This document shows positions 1-7,556 of a stretch of 33,023 nucleotides of DNA, piece by piece. The stretch lies in contig JAGYOG010000029.1 of assembly GCA_018399495.1 (NCBI GenBank), positions 1 to 33,023 of the forward strand, read 5' to 3'. The position numbers were made by a program, and so were the translations under genes. Each line of letters starts with the position of its first letter. Position 1 is the stretch's first letter. Below the pieces are notes generated by a model that saw nothing but the letters and a program-made list of their open reading frames with translations, did no database searches and was not told the DNA's origin. Origin of the DNA: Sphaerochaeta sp. (GTDB taxonomy: Bacteria > Spirochaetota > Spirochaetia > Sphaerochaetales > Sphaerochaetaceae).

Positions 1-179
1 GACGGGGACTTCCCCTTGTTGCCATGCTCGAAGCATTCCTCGCCCCGTTCACGGTATTCCTTCATTTTCCTCTGCACGGTCCTGAGCGACACATTGAGTC
101 TCACCGAGGCCCTGAACCTGTTGATCTTGCCTTCTACCGCTTCCTGTACCACTTGCCTTGCATCAGCATCCCATACCAT
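1..179 (-). CDS. Transposase, N-terminal part (probably ISNCY/IS1202-like), cut by the window edge
   Basis: The minus strand is open from an ATG at 179 to the window edge, giving 59 residues that begin MVWDADARQVVQEAVEG. The piece reads as a helix-turn-helix DNA-binding head (RASVRLNVSLRTVQRKMKEY) followed by a basic stretch, as at the N-terminus of ISNCY/IS1202-type and related transposases. A purine-rich site (AGGTGG) sits about 7 bases before the ATG and fixes the start. The catalytic DDE core would lie outside the window, so the family is a guess from the HTH style. If correct, the upstream end of an insertion sequence lies between 180 and about 300. The call of a mobile-element HTH protein is fairly safe; the exact family is not. 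Confidence 0.6.
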   Translation of the reverse strand, partial: MVWDADARQVVQEAVEGKINRFRASVRLNVSLRTVQRKMKEYRERGEECFEHGNKGKSP

Positions 180-203
180 ACTGTAACCACCTGTAATTGG
201 GTG

Positions 204-245
204 GGGATTGGTTCACTAGTCGTCTAAAACAGAAGAACCAATCCC
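204..245. repeat. 11-bp perfect inverted repeat upstream of the transposase
   Basis: GGGATTGGTTC (204-214) and GAACCAATCCC (235-245) are exact inverted copies separated by 20 bases. It sits just upstream of the transposase start, so it may be an operator or transposase-binding site, or part of the insertion-sequence end. No run of T follows on either strand, so it is a poor terminator. Apart from this and the promoter at 388-416, I see nothing in the gene-free stretch 180-485. Confidence 0.5.
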
Positions 246-387
246 TCTTGTTTTCTTGTAGCCTGGACTATACCACAAAGACAGGTAAGAAATCCCCTTC
301 CTGTGCTAATGTGACAAAATCCCTTCCGTTACCTCAAGACATTATCACTTCCCAATGAGATGATATTCGAAAGACAAATATTTCTTG

Positions 388-416
388 TTGTCTTTACTCT
401 TACTTTCACCTATAAT
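388..416 (+). promoter_or_regulatory. Sigma70-type promoter for the 486-1002 unit
   Basis: TTGTCT (388-393), a 17-base spacer and a perfect TATAAT (411-416). Transcription would start near 423, about 60 bases before the small ORF at 486. It points at the only plus-strand genes nearby. Confidence 0.6.
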
Positions 417-485
417 TAGTACAGAGACGTGATTTATACCCCAACTTGCAGCGTCTAAAAACAACTCGCTAAAAGGAGCCCTACA

Positions 486-599
486 ATGTTGCAATCACAG
501 AACCATGTTCCTTGCATAAGGCCTCCTGAAAAACAGGAGGCATTGTATGACTTGACGAGATTAGTGGCTGACGATCAATTCATTACACAAGGAGCATAA
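486..599 (+). CDS. Small 37-residue ORF, unknown function (possible leader peptide)
   Basis: ATG at 486 is preceded by a strong AAAGGAG ribosome site 7 bases upstream. The ORF runs 37 codons (starting MLQSQNHVPCIRPPEKQEAL) to TAA at 597-599, one base before the ATG of the next gene, and its last codons carry that gene's ribosome site (AAGGAG). This arrangement suggests translational coupling. The protein is polar with no membrane segment and no family I recognise. A perfect 8-bp hairpin lies inside it (521-541), so it could act as a leader whose translation controls the downstream gene. The ribosome site and promoter argue that it is real; a chance ORF in a leader is the alternative. Confidence 0.5.
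   Translation: MLQSQNHVPCIRPPEKQEALYDLTRLVADDQFITQGA
521..541 (+). other. Perfect 8-bp hairpin inside the small ORF
   Basis: GCCTCCTG (521-528), loop AAAAA, CAGGAGGC (534-541). The downstream arm contains a Shine-Dalgarno-like AGGAGG that the upstream arm would hide. No T run follows, so it is not an intrinsic terminator. Confidence 0.6.
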
Positions 600-600
600 A

Positions 601-1002
601 ATGCAATACACACCCGTGTACAAACTAACAGGCTATCAGATCACCGAAACCTATAGTGTTGAGGATGTAACCTATACTGCTGAGATCACCATAGGCAATC
701 TCGGTTTCTCTACCGGTATGGCAGGATATGATCCTTATTCTGCCACCATGAAACTTACCGAAATAGGGGGGAACCCTATTGGCACTATCCATTTCAGGTT
801 CCCCATGGTACAAGCAAAGGATGAGCATCATCCCAAGAGGATGTTAGCTATGGAGAATAAATGGCTTTCCCCGAGAAAACGTGAATTTTCTAAGTATGGA
901 GAGAGAATGATGAAAGCCGGGGTTTTGGCATTGCTGGAAGAGCAGAAGCTCTTTCAGACAATCAACAGGAGTTGTACTCATTTCTCTTTCAACTGCTCGT
1001 AA
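601..1002 (+). CDS. Hypothetical protein, 133 residues
   Basis: The ORF follows the small gene at 486 by one base and has an AAGGAG site in that gene's last codons, so the start is secure. No signal peptide, membrane helix or family motif is recognised. The N-terminal half (to about residue 70) alternates hydrophobic and polar residues, as in a beta-rich domain. The C-terminal half is basic and helical, with lysine- and arginine-rich segments around 80-105. The 3' end overlaps the convergent diguanylate cyclase gene by 14 bases, a common tail-to-tail arrangement. Function unknown; the promoter at 388 and the ribosome site support it as a gene. Confidence 0.6.
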   Translation: MQYTPVYKLTGYQITETYSVEDVTYTAEITIGNLGFSTGMAGYDPYSATMKLTEIGGNPIGTIHFRFPMVQAKDEHHPKRMLAMENKWLSPRKREFSKYGERMMKAGVLALLEEQKLFQTINRSCTHFSFNCS

Positions 1003-2050
1003 ACACTTCAACGCGGTTTCTCCCAAGTTCCTTGGCCCGGTAGAGTGCTTTATCGACCTGACGGAAAATCTTGACCTCGGAATCATCAGGGAGTACGGGA
1101 GAAACCCCGAAACTTGCAGTCACCTTTCCAACCTGCTCAAATTGTTTGTTCTCTATTTCTCTACGCAACAATTCTGCCAGTGCTTTCCCTTCGCGCTGGG
1201 TAAGGATAAGGAACTCCTCCCCTCCCCAGCGAGCAAGGGACTCCCCTTCCTCTAATGTATCTTGGACCAATTTTGAAATTTCCTTCAGCAAGATGTCGCC
1301 TCGTTGATGTCCATAGGTATCGTTTACCATCTTGAATCGGTCTAGGTCGAAAAGGATGACAGCGGTAATCGTAACACCTCCCATCTTATTCTGTAAGATC
1401 TCTGAAATAATGCTGTCAATCTTACGTCGGTTGAGCAATCCAGTGAGAGCGTCATGCTCACTGAACATGCGTAGTTGCTGGTTCTGTTCCTCAATGAGAT
1501 TAATATTCTTTTGTTCCTGTATATAATAGCGATAGTTAAGTGCTGAGATGGTCCAAGCAATCAGATTGTTGACGATAAAATCAATTTGAAATGGTACATT
1601 TGAAGCAATCAAGGCATGTGAATTCAGCATGACAATTGAAACAATGGCAAACGTTGCGTAGAGGATCCCCGACTGAACATAGTCAAAGAGAAACACCACA
1701 GCGCCTCCATAGATGAATGCCAGGTAGAGCGTTGGGATATTCAAGATGATTCCCTTATTTGCAAACATCCTGTTGAGCGCGATGACCATACCAAGAGCAA
1801 GAGGCAGCATCTCGAAAAATGGATAGCCCAATCCAGAAATGTTTTTTTTCGGTTTACTTATCAAAAAACTGATGAAACAGAGAAACGCAATCAGAAAGGC
1901 ACTCAAGAAATACTGGACTCGCACCGGAGCTCCTGGTTGCACCAGAAACAAGCCATAGAGCAACTGTTCTACTGCAAGTAATGCTGAGATTATTCTGGTA
2001 GCTTTCAAGTTCCTGATGAACCGTTTGGTTTTCTGGTCGAGGGGAGTCAT
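989..2050 (-). CDS. Membrane diguanylate cyclase (GGDEF domain)
   Basis: This 353-residue protein should make cyclic di-GMP from two GTP. Residues about 18-175 hold five or six hydrophobic segments forming an integral membrane sensor. A short coiled linker (about 177-195) leads into the GGDEF domain (about 197-350), with the opening DALTGLLNRR, the metal-site FDLDRFKMVND and the active-site GGEEF at 276-280. The feedback-inhibition I-site (RxxD five residues before the motif) is absent; the equivalent residues are EEGE, so product inhibition through that site is unlikely. The ATG at 2050 has an AGGAAATAGGG stretch about 10-20 bases upstream, so the ribosome site is only fair. No neighbour is obviously co-transcribed. 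The sensory ligand is unknown. Confidence 0.93.
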   Translation of the reverse strand: MTPLDQKTKRFIRNLKATRIISALLAVEQLLYGLFLVQPGAPVRVQYFLSAFLIAFLCFISFLISKPKKNISGLGYPFFEMLPLALGMVIALNRMFANKGIILNIPTLYLAFIYGGAVVFLFDYVQSGILYATFAIVSIVMLNSHALIASNVPFQIDFIVNNLIAWTISALNYRYYIQEQKNINLIEEQNQQLRMFSEHDALTGLLNRRKIDSIISEILQNKMGGVTITAVILFDLDRFKMVNDTYGHQRGDILLKEISKLVQDTLEEGESLARWGGEEFLILTQREGKALAELLRREIENKQFEQVGKVTASFGVSPVLPDDSEVKIFRQVDKALYRAKELGRNRVEVFTSS

Positions 2051-2135
2051 ACCCCATATATACCCTATTTCCTCAGCAACGTCAGCAAAAAAAATGTACC
2101 TATTGCAGTAATGTCTGCAGGATATGAATATTGAG

Positions 2136-2163
2136 AGGGAAGAAACGGTATCGCTTCTCCCCT
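2136..2163 (-). other. Stem-loop between the 2182-2454 ORF and the diguanylate cyclase gene
   Basis: On the minus strand AGGGGAGAA pairs with TTCTTCCCT across a 10-base loop: nine pairs including one G-U. No T run follows directly, so it is at best a weak terminator or an mRNA processing structure in the leader of the cyclase gene. Confidence 0.35.
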
Positions 2164-2181
2164 GTTTGAAAATCGTAATGC

Positions 2182-2454
2182 TTACTTGTTGATCAGACGA
2201 ACCAGCAAGTCACGAATCTGCTTGCCATCCTCGGCAGCTGTGATTCCACCAAAAGCAACTCTCTGATAAATCAGAAAGAGCGTGTTATTGAACTCAGTAT
2301 CGTTGGGTACATGGTCAGTCTCTGCTGAGGAGTGAGAACCAGCAAACTGCCTGTAGTTCAAAACCTTCTGATCTACAGGAGAGGCTGCCCCAGCTGCACG
2401 AGCAGTTGCTGAAGCTGGGGAATCACGGTCACTTTTCAGAATGAAAGGTATCAA
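2182..2454 (-). pseudogene. Short ORF, probable gene remnant next to the palindrome island
   Basis: This 90-codon ORF has no ATG at its front; the first start codon is a TTG at 2454, right at the edge of the palindrome-rich island. A GAGG lies only three bases from it, too close for a normal ribosome site. The first 25 residues are low-complexity (alanine, serine, arginine). The last 60 (from about KVLNYRQF to LVRLINK) look like ordinary folded protein, which suggests the tail of a longer protein whose front was lost or displaced by the island. I recognise no family. It could instead be a genuine small protein; the evidence is thin. Confidence 0.3.
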
Positions 2455-2458
2455 TACC

Positions 2459-2654
2459 TCAGGGCAAGCCCTGAACCCAGGAGGCGTTGCTTCCTTTTCC
2501 GTCCCAAGGGACGGGGTATCTCACCTTGCTTTCCCTGCACTCGCTCGGGAGAAGAACCATCATGATGGTTCCTTTCCTCTCGCTCCGTTGGGGAATCAAA
2601 ACAGCTTCCGGGTCATTGACCAAGGAATCTATGACCCTGAACACATACGTATGT
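2459..2654. repeat. Island of at least four short palindromes, possible dispersed repeat or MITE-like element
   Basis: Palindromes follow one another closely: TCAGGGC/GCCCTGA with a 2-base AA centre (2459-2474), CCGTCCC/GGGACGG also with an AA centre (2499-2514), an 18-bp perfect palindrome centred on CATCATGATG (2554-2571), and ACATACGTATGT (2643-2654). A GGTCA-T-TGACC centre lies near 2611-2621. The minus strand is open for 61 codons through the island, but the translation is unlike a folded protein. The density is far above that of the neighbouring intergenic DNA, which points to a repeat-family element lying between the remnant ORF and the 951-residue sensor gene. Its identity is not established. 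Confidence 0.5.
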
Positions 2655-2680
2655 TCATAATTTTCGGAATATTGTCCCTA

Positions 2681-5536
2681 CTATGAGAAGAGTACACTTT
2701 CTTCTTGGGATTCCCCATCCCCTACAGAAAAATGCTTGATGGTGGAAAGAAAAACAGAAACTACTGAAGGGTCGTACATGGTACCACTACAGCGCTTGAT
2801 TTCTTCAATAGCCACTTTCTGAGGCAACGGATTCTTGTAAGACCGTTCGCTGGTCATCGCATCATAGCTGTCTGCGACACTGATAATCCGCGCAGGCAGG
2901 CTAATAGCATCCCCCCTCAATCCTCTGGGATATCCGGTTCCGTTCCACATCTCATGGTGTTCCAATATAAAGAGTGAGAGGTCACTGTACTCAGCAGAAG
3001 CTGAGAGGATTCGATACCCAATCTCAGGGTGTCGTTTTACTGCTTCCCATTCACTGTTCTCAAGTCCAGTTGGTTTATTGAGAATGGACTCATTGATCCC
3101 AATCTTTCCAATATCATGCAACAAGGCCGCTATCCGGATACGCTTGACCTCACTCTCTGGAAGATGCAACTGCTGAGCAAGGAAAACGGAAAGTGCACTT
3201 ACCCGTCTGGAATGTTGCAACTCTCGGGGACTTTTTGCAAACAGTGAATTAATAACCAATCCTATGGATTTATTCTTTGCACTCGCACTCTCGTAGATCT
3301 TGTTCCGTTGCAGGTTATCTTCAGCACGCTTGAGTGTCTCCTGCAAGCTTTCATCCCCTACTTCTCTGACAGCATACCCAGAAGAGAGAGACAACCTAAA
3401 ACTCTCGATACGAATATCCTTGGATCGTTTTTCTATACAAGCCAGCAGTGCTTCCGTTGCCTGGACAGAATTACCGTGAAGAAGGAAGACAAACTCGTCA
3501 CCACCATAGCGTGCAATGGTTGTTTTTTCATTGCTGCACATCCTGAGTATCTGTGCCGTAGCCTTGAGCATGGAGTCCCCCACCTCATGCCCAAAACTGT
3601 CATTGATGAGTTTCAGTCCATTGATATCCACCAAGACAAGGGTGAACGGTCCAGCATGTTCAAGTCTTTTCAACTTGCTCTCGAAATAGACTCTACTGTA
3701 CAAACCAGTGAGGTAATCATGGTTTCTCTGATAGATCAATTTTTTTTGGTTCTCACGGATTTCTGTTACATCACGACAAACAACAACAGCCCCAAGCAAC
3801 ACATCATGTTCATCCCGGATCGGTGAGAAACTGTAGCTACCTATCCATTGTTCTCCTGTCTGTTTCTTTACTACTGTATATTCTGTGTCCCCTGCTTTCC
3901 CAGAGAGTGCTTGGAAACCCGCCCACATCTGTTGCTCCAACAGGTTACCCTGACTGTCATAGGCTTCAAACTGAGAAGAGAAAGCCTTAAGGGTATTAGG
4001 ACAGTCTAAACGCTTTGGAAATCGGTAGTAGTGTAGAAAAGATTGGTTTACCAGTATGAAACGACTTTCAGGGTCAATGATGAATACAGAATCGAGCATA
4101 CTGTTGATTGCTGCATCAAGTGTGGCCTTGCTTTGTGCAAGTGATCGCTGTGCAATTTTCTGGTCCTCAAGCGCATTGAGGATGATTTTTCTCCCCTGTT
4201 CGGTCTGTCTTTGCAATGCTTGGAGTGAACGCATGGAGGAAATTCTCTCAGTGATATCAAAGAAGGTTATAAGAAGAAACCGATCCAGAAACGCTCCACT
4301 AATTTCCATCTCCAACACAGTACCGGTTGCCGTAACCAAGGAAAATTCTTGTGAATCGATATGTCGAGACTGCTTTTCCATGGACTGTTCGACAGCCTGT
4401 TCCCAATCTTCCCTTGCTTTTTTCCGGTACGTTGGATCTGGATACACTTTCTCATACCAAGTGTCGACATCTTCAATTTCACCAAGCTTGAATTCAAATG
4501 TTGCATGCCAGGCTTCATTTACAGAGACCACCGTCCCTTCCTGGGTAAGGAGTACCATGGGTACAGGGGCATTGGAGAATAGTTGCTTGAATTTCATTTC
4601 ACTGTCTGCCAATTCATTTTCCGCATCTTTTCTTCTCCTTACCTCCTTGCTGAGCTTTACGATCCAGAACACTAAGGAAAAAGCAACAAACAGAGCCACG
4701 CCAACGATCAGGTAAATAGTTGTGCTCTGTACAGTCCTTTCATACTGCAGGGGGAGATATGCCCGATATAATTGCTCTCTAGTCTCGTTGTCTATTGCTT
4801 GGAGAGCTTTGTTGATAATGGGAAGAATCGATGCATAGTCCTCGTGCACAGCAATGGAAAGTGAATTCATGTATGCAGTAGTGCCTACTACCTTGACCTT
4901 TCTTGTAAGTCCCAGCTTTGCCCGATAGTGGTTCGCAACCAGGAGGTTTTCAACCAATGCAAAACACTCTCCCCGTGAGACCATCAGCAGTCCTTCTGAA
5001 ACAGAAGAAACCTCAACCAAGGAGAGATTCGGGTAATCCCTGGAAAGCCATTCCTGGGCTGCATAATTCGAAACCACCGCAGTCTTCTTCCCTTCCAGCT
5101 CAGCCAGGCTGCCGATATACCCCACCTGTTCTCCTGCAATGATTGCAAGAGGCACCGTCAGGTACGGTTCACTGAAACGCAGTGTTGCCTCTCGCTCTTC
5201 AGTCTTGCTGATGCTCCCTGTCATTGCAATCTCACCGGAGAGCAATTTGTCATAGGCTTCCTGCCACGAAAATCCTTCAACAGGAATGAAGGTTAATCCA
5301 CTGAGAACACTGATACTCTGTAAGTATGCAAAGCTCAGTCCCGTTGGCTTACCCTGGTTATCGAGATATTCCAGAGGTTCCCATGCAGGATCGACCAATA
5401 CAGAAAGAGGTTCCTGTTGAGTGAGCAAGATGCGCTCATTTTCACTCAAAGATGCGAAGAAAGAGGCATCAGAGGCAAAGAGTAGGGATGAAAGAAACAG
5501 AAGAATCATGAGTATTCTTGGGCGCCTAGTGTTCAT
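2681..5536 (-). CDS. Transmembrane sensor with substrate-binding, PAS, GGDEF and HD-GYP domains
   Basis: This 951-residue protein can in principle both make and degrade cyclic di-GMP. Signal peptide 1-22; periplasmic SBP_bac_3 amino-acid-type binding domain about 40-265; membrane helix about 272-295; first PAS region about 310-435; coiled linker; second PAS about 470-595; GGDEF domain about 605-755 with GGDEF intact at 678-682; HD-GYP phosphodiesterase domain about 765-940. The HD-GYP motifs are complete: HDIGKIGI at 807-814 and HHE at 860-862, followed by NGTGYP. No RxxD inhibition site precedes GGDEF (the residues are NEKT). Its ATG overlaps the stop of the upstream PAS gene (ATGA), so the two are translationally coupled. 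A periplasmic amino acid or similar small solute is the likely input, by analogy with the binding-protein family. Confidence 0.93.
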   Translation of the reverse strand: MNTRRPRILMILLFLSSLLFASDASFFASLSENERILLTQQEPLSVLVDPAWEPLEYLDNQGKPTGLSFAYLQSISVLSGLTFIPVEGFSWQEAYDKLLSGEIAMTGSISKTEEREATLRFSEPYLTVPLAIIAGEQVGYIGSLAELEGKKTAVVSNYAAQEWLSRDYPNLSLVEVSSVSEGLLMVSRGECFALVENLLVANHYRAKLGLTRKVKVVGTTAYMNSLSIAVHEDYASILPIINKALQAIDNETREQLYRAYLPLQYERTVQSTTIYLIVGVALFVAFSLVFWIVKLSKEVRRRKDAENELADSEMKFKQLFSNAPVPMVLLTQEGTVVSVNEAWHATFEFKLGEIEDVDTWYEKVYPDPTYRKKAREDWEQAVEQSMEKQSRHIDSQEFSLVTATGTVLEMEISGAFLDRFLLITFFDITERISSMRSLQALQRQTEQGRKIILNALEDQKIAQRSLAQSKATLDAAINSMLDSVFIIDPESRFILVNQSFLHYYRFPKRLDCPNTLKAFSSQFEAYDSQGNLLEQQMWAGFQALSGKAGDTEYTVVKKQTGEQWIGSYSFSPIRDEHDVLLGAVVVCRDVTEIRENQKKLIYQRNHDYLTGLYSRVYFESKLKRLEHAGPFTLVLVDINGLKLINDSFGHEVGDSMLKATAQILRMCSNEKTTIARYGGDEFVFLLHGNSVQATEALLACIEKRSKDIRIESFRLSLSSGYAVREVGDESLQETLKRAEDNLQRNKIYESASAKNKSIGLVINSLFAKSPRELQHSRRVSALSVFLAQQLHLPESEVKRIRIAALLHDIGKIGINESILNKPTGLENSEWEAVKRHPEIGYRILSASAEYSDLSLFILEHHEMWNGTGYPRGLRGDAISLPARIISVADSYDAMTSERSYKNPLPQKVAIEEIKRCSGTMYDPSVVSVFLSTIKHFSVGDGESQEESVLFS

Positions 5537-6597
5537 GTATTCTCCTCTTCTTCTACCGATGAGTAACGGGACGTTCTTCCGAGTTCCTTGAGGAGTTCAT
5601 TTACCTCTCCCTTCAGTTCCATGATCCGCTCTTCCCTCTGGCTCATAACTGCATACCAGCGCTTCAGCTCATCAAGTTGTTCCTTGTTCTGTTGCTCAAT
5701 TGCCTTGCGTTCGGTAATATCCAGACCTTGGGCGATGGTGGCCACAAGTGAGCCGTCGATCGGGTCAAAAATAGGTCCTGCATTCCAAAGTATGGTTCGA
5801 ACTTCTCCTTTAATGGTTTGAATATGAATTTCTGCATTGGAGAGACTGCGTTCAGTTTCCAGACGATTTTGCAGTCGCTCGAGTTCCCCTTCTCCCAGTG
5901 AAGAAAATACAGTTCCTACATTTTTCCCTACAATCTCCTGCATTGGGAGCCCCAGCAGAGAGGAAAAAGAGTGATTGGTCCTGGTAATGCCATAGGAGGA
6001 GTCCCAGACAAGGATTGGACTGTTTGATTGCATGAGCAGTGCATCAAGATAATCATGCGTTTCTTTCAGCTCCAATGCCATACGCTTCTGCTGGGTAAGC
6101 AATTCGGTGTAGACAATGATCCCCCCGATCTGGCCATCCTCCCTATACCAGGGCCGGCACTCCCAACGGGTGTAGTCCACACTCCCGTCATCATGTACAA
6201 ATGCATCATCATCCCCGGTAACAATTTCACCATGGAGGCAACGCTGGTGAACAACTCTCCACTTCTCGGGAAGACCCGGAATTACTTCGTAATGATGTTT
6301 TCCAATAATTGCGTTCCCATCGGGGATATGGTACTCCTCACAATATTTCTGGCTGACATAGAGATAATGCAGGTCTGTATCATGTACAGCTATGGCATAC
6401 CGTGAATGCTCTATGACATAGCGAAGTAGCTTCGAAGTATACTGAAGCGATGTTTCCTGTGTTTTGAGGGTTCTGGTCTTACGTTTCTGTATGATTGTTA
6501 TGACCGTGAGAAGGATAAGCAGTCCTAAAAGAAATACTGCCACACCAGAAATGGTGAGGGCAAAATGCCCTTGGGGTGTACTGAAAGGCAAGTTCAA
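5533..6597 (-). CDS. Membrane-anchored double-PAS protein without an output domain
   Basis: This 354-residue protein has one membrane helix (about 12-36), a PAS domain (about 50-165), a second PAS with a PAC-like end (about 180-300, ending in GLDITERKAI) and a charged coiled coil (about 297-340). No kinase, GGDEF, EAL or methyl-accepting domain follows. The start is a TTG at 6597 with an AGGGAG site eight bases upstream. Its stop overlaps the ATG of the 951-residue sensor by the ATGA arrangement, so the two are made together. I infer that it is a sensory partner pairing with the downstream protein through PAS or coiled-coil contacts. A truncated histidine kinase is the alternative, but the clean coupled stop argues against decay. 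Confidence 0.85.
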   Translation of the reverse strand: MNLPFSTPQGHFALTISGVAVFLLGLLILLTVITIIQKRKTRTLKTQETSLQYTSKLLRYVIEHSRYAIAVHDTDLHYLYVSQKYCEEYHIPDGNAIIGKHHYEVIPGLPEKWRVVHQRCLHGEIVTGDDDAFVHDDGSVDYTRWECRPWYREDGQIGGIIVYTELLTQQKRMALELKETHDYLDALLMQSNSPILVWDSSYGITRTNHSFSSLLGLPMQEIVGKNVGTVFSSLGEGELERLQNRLETERSLSNAEIHIQTIKGEVRTILWNAGPIFDPIDGSLVATIAQGLDITERKAIEQQNKEQLDELKRWYAVMSQREERIMELKGEVNELLKELGRTSRYSSVEEEENT

Positions 6598-6678
6598 ATG
6601 TGTTACTCCCTGTCCTCCAAAACAACGTATGACAATACCCTAGCATACCCGCCACTCATCCTGCTAGCTCTTCTTGAC

Positions 6679-7458
6679 TTACTTTGCAAATATTTTCCTG
6701 ATCGTTCCGATCAAATCATGGCAGTGCTCAAACTCCCTGTCCCTCACTCCTTGGTGCGCATTTCCCATGATATAACCTTTGCCTGCCGCCTCAAGCATGG
6801 GAATGTCATTCTCGTCATCCCCAAAAGCATAGGTGTGGGCTATGGGAACAGAGAAGTGTTTACTGATTGCCTTCAGCGAGGTTCCCTTCGACGTGGGACA
6901 TATGTCAAACATCTCTTTTCCTGTGGTAACCACATGAAAAGATGGACTCCATGCCTCACGGCTTTTTGCCAGGACCGTAGGCAGATTGCCCTCGCAAACT
7001 GCTGTGATCTGCAGCACGTCACCGGGAACTTCGTTGAATGTCTCAAAAAACCTCGTATACCCTTTTGCCAGATAACTCTTTGCCTTCAGCTGTTCGCGGG
7101 AGGAAGTGGGCAGGAAGATTGCCTCTGTCGTTGAGATAAGCGCAGTGGCTCCCCAGTCATGCAGTGAAGAGGTTATATGCTCCGCCAAGGAGTAATCTAT
7201 GCCGTGATTGGGAAACAACTCTGTTCCCTGGTACAACACCCTGCACCCATTGGAAGCTGAAAAGACCACCTTAGAAGAGACAGGTGAAAAGAGGGGAAGG
7301 AGTGCCTCATGGAACCGCCCGCTGGATATACAGACCAAGAAATCGGCCTGTCTTGCTTCTTCTACCAAGGCAAAGAACTCCGATGAGACGGTTCTCTCCC
7401 CATGGGGAAGAATCGTTCCATCCACATCACAGAAAACTATACCGGCATATGTGTGCAC
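6679..7458 (-). CDS. HAD-superfamily sugar-phosphatase-like hydrolase (Cof type)
   Basis: This is a cytoplasmic phosphatase of the Cof/YidA-like HAD group, probably acting on small phosphorylated metabolites. Motif I is FCDVDGTIL (nucleophile Asp at about residue 11, second Asp at 13), motif II is the serine in CISSGR, and motif IV is GDDENDIPML near residue 220. The frame stays open upstream to 7632, but that would run into the divergent gene. I choose GTG at 7458 because a GGAGG site ends five bases before it and the catalytic motif then lies near the N-terminus as usual. Length 259 residues, normal for the family. It diverges from the DUF72 gene, leaving about 100 bases of shared promoter region. 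Substrate unknown. Confidence 0.85.
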   Translation of the reverse strand: MHTYAGIVFCDVDGTILPHGERTVSSEFFALVEEARQADFLVCISSGRFHEALLPLFSPVSSKVVFSASNGCRVLYQGTELFPNHGIDYSLAEHITSSLHDWGATALISTTEAIFLPTSSREQLKAKSYLAKGYTRFFETFNEVPGDVLQITAVCEGNLPTVLAKSREAWSPSFHVVTTGKEMFDICPTSKGTSLKAISKHFSVPIAHTYAFGDDENDIPMLEAAGKGYIMGNAHQGVRDREFEHCHDLIGTIRKIFAK

Positions 7459-7556
7459 ATCCACCTCCAAAAAGTTGTTCACCAGTATGGCTGATATCCC
7501 TCCCGGAGGCAAGACAAGTGAGTTTTCCTCTTGATTACTTAACAAATATATAGTAT

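Noticed and set aside
24-227. Plus-strand ORF of 67 codons at the left edge
   Set aside because: It lies antisense to the transposase-like frame, has no ribosome site, and its translation has no protein character.
3308-3826. Plus-strand ORF of 172 codons within the 951-residue sensor gene
   Set aside because: Antisense shadow; the minus-strand reading has complete GGDEF motifs there.
6565-7134. Plus-strand ORF of 189 codons overlapping the HAD gene
   Set aside because: Antisense shadow of the HAD gene, no ribosome site and no family.
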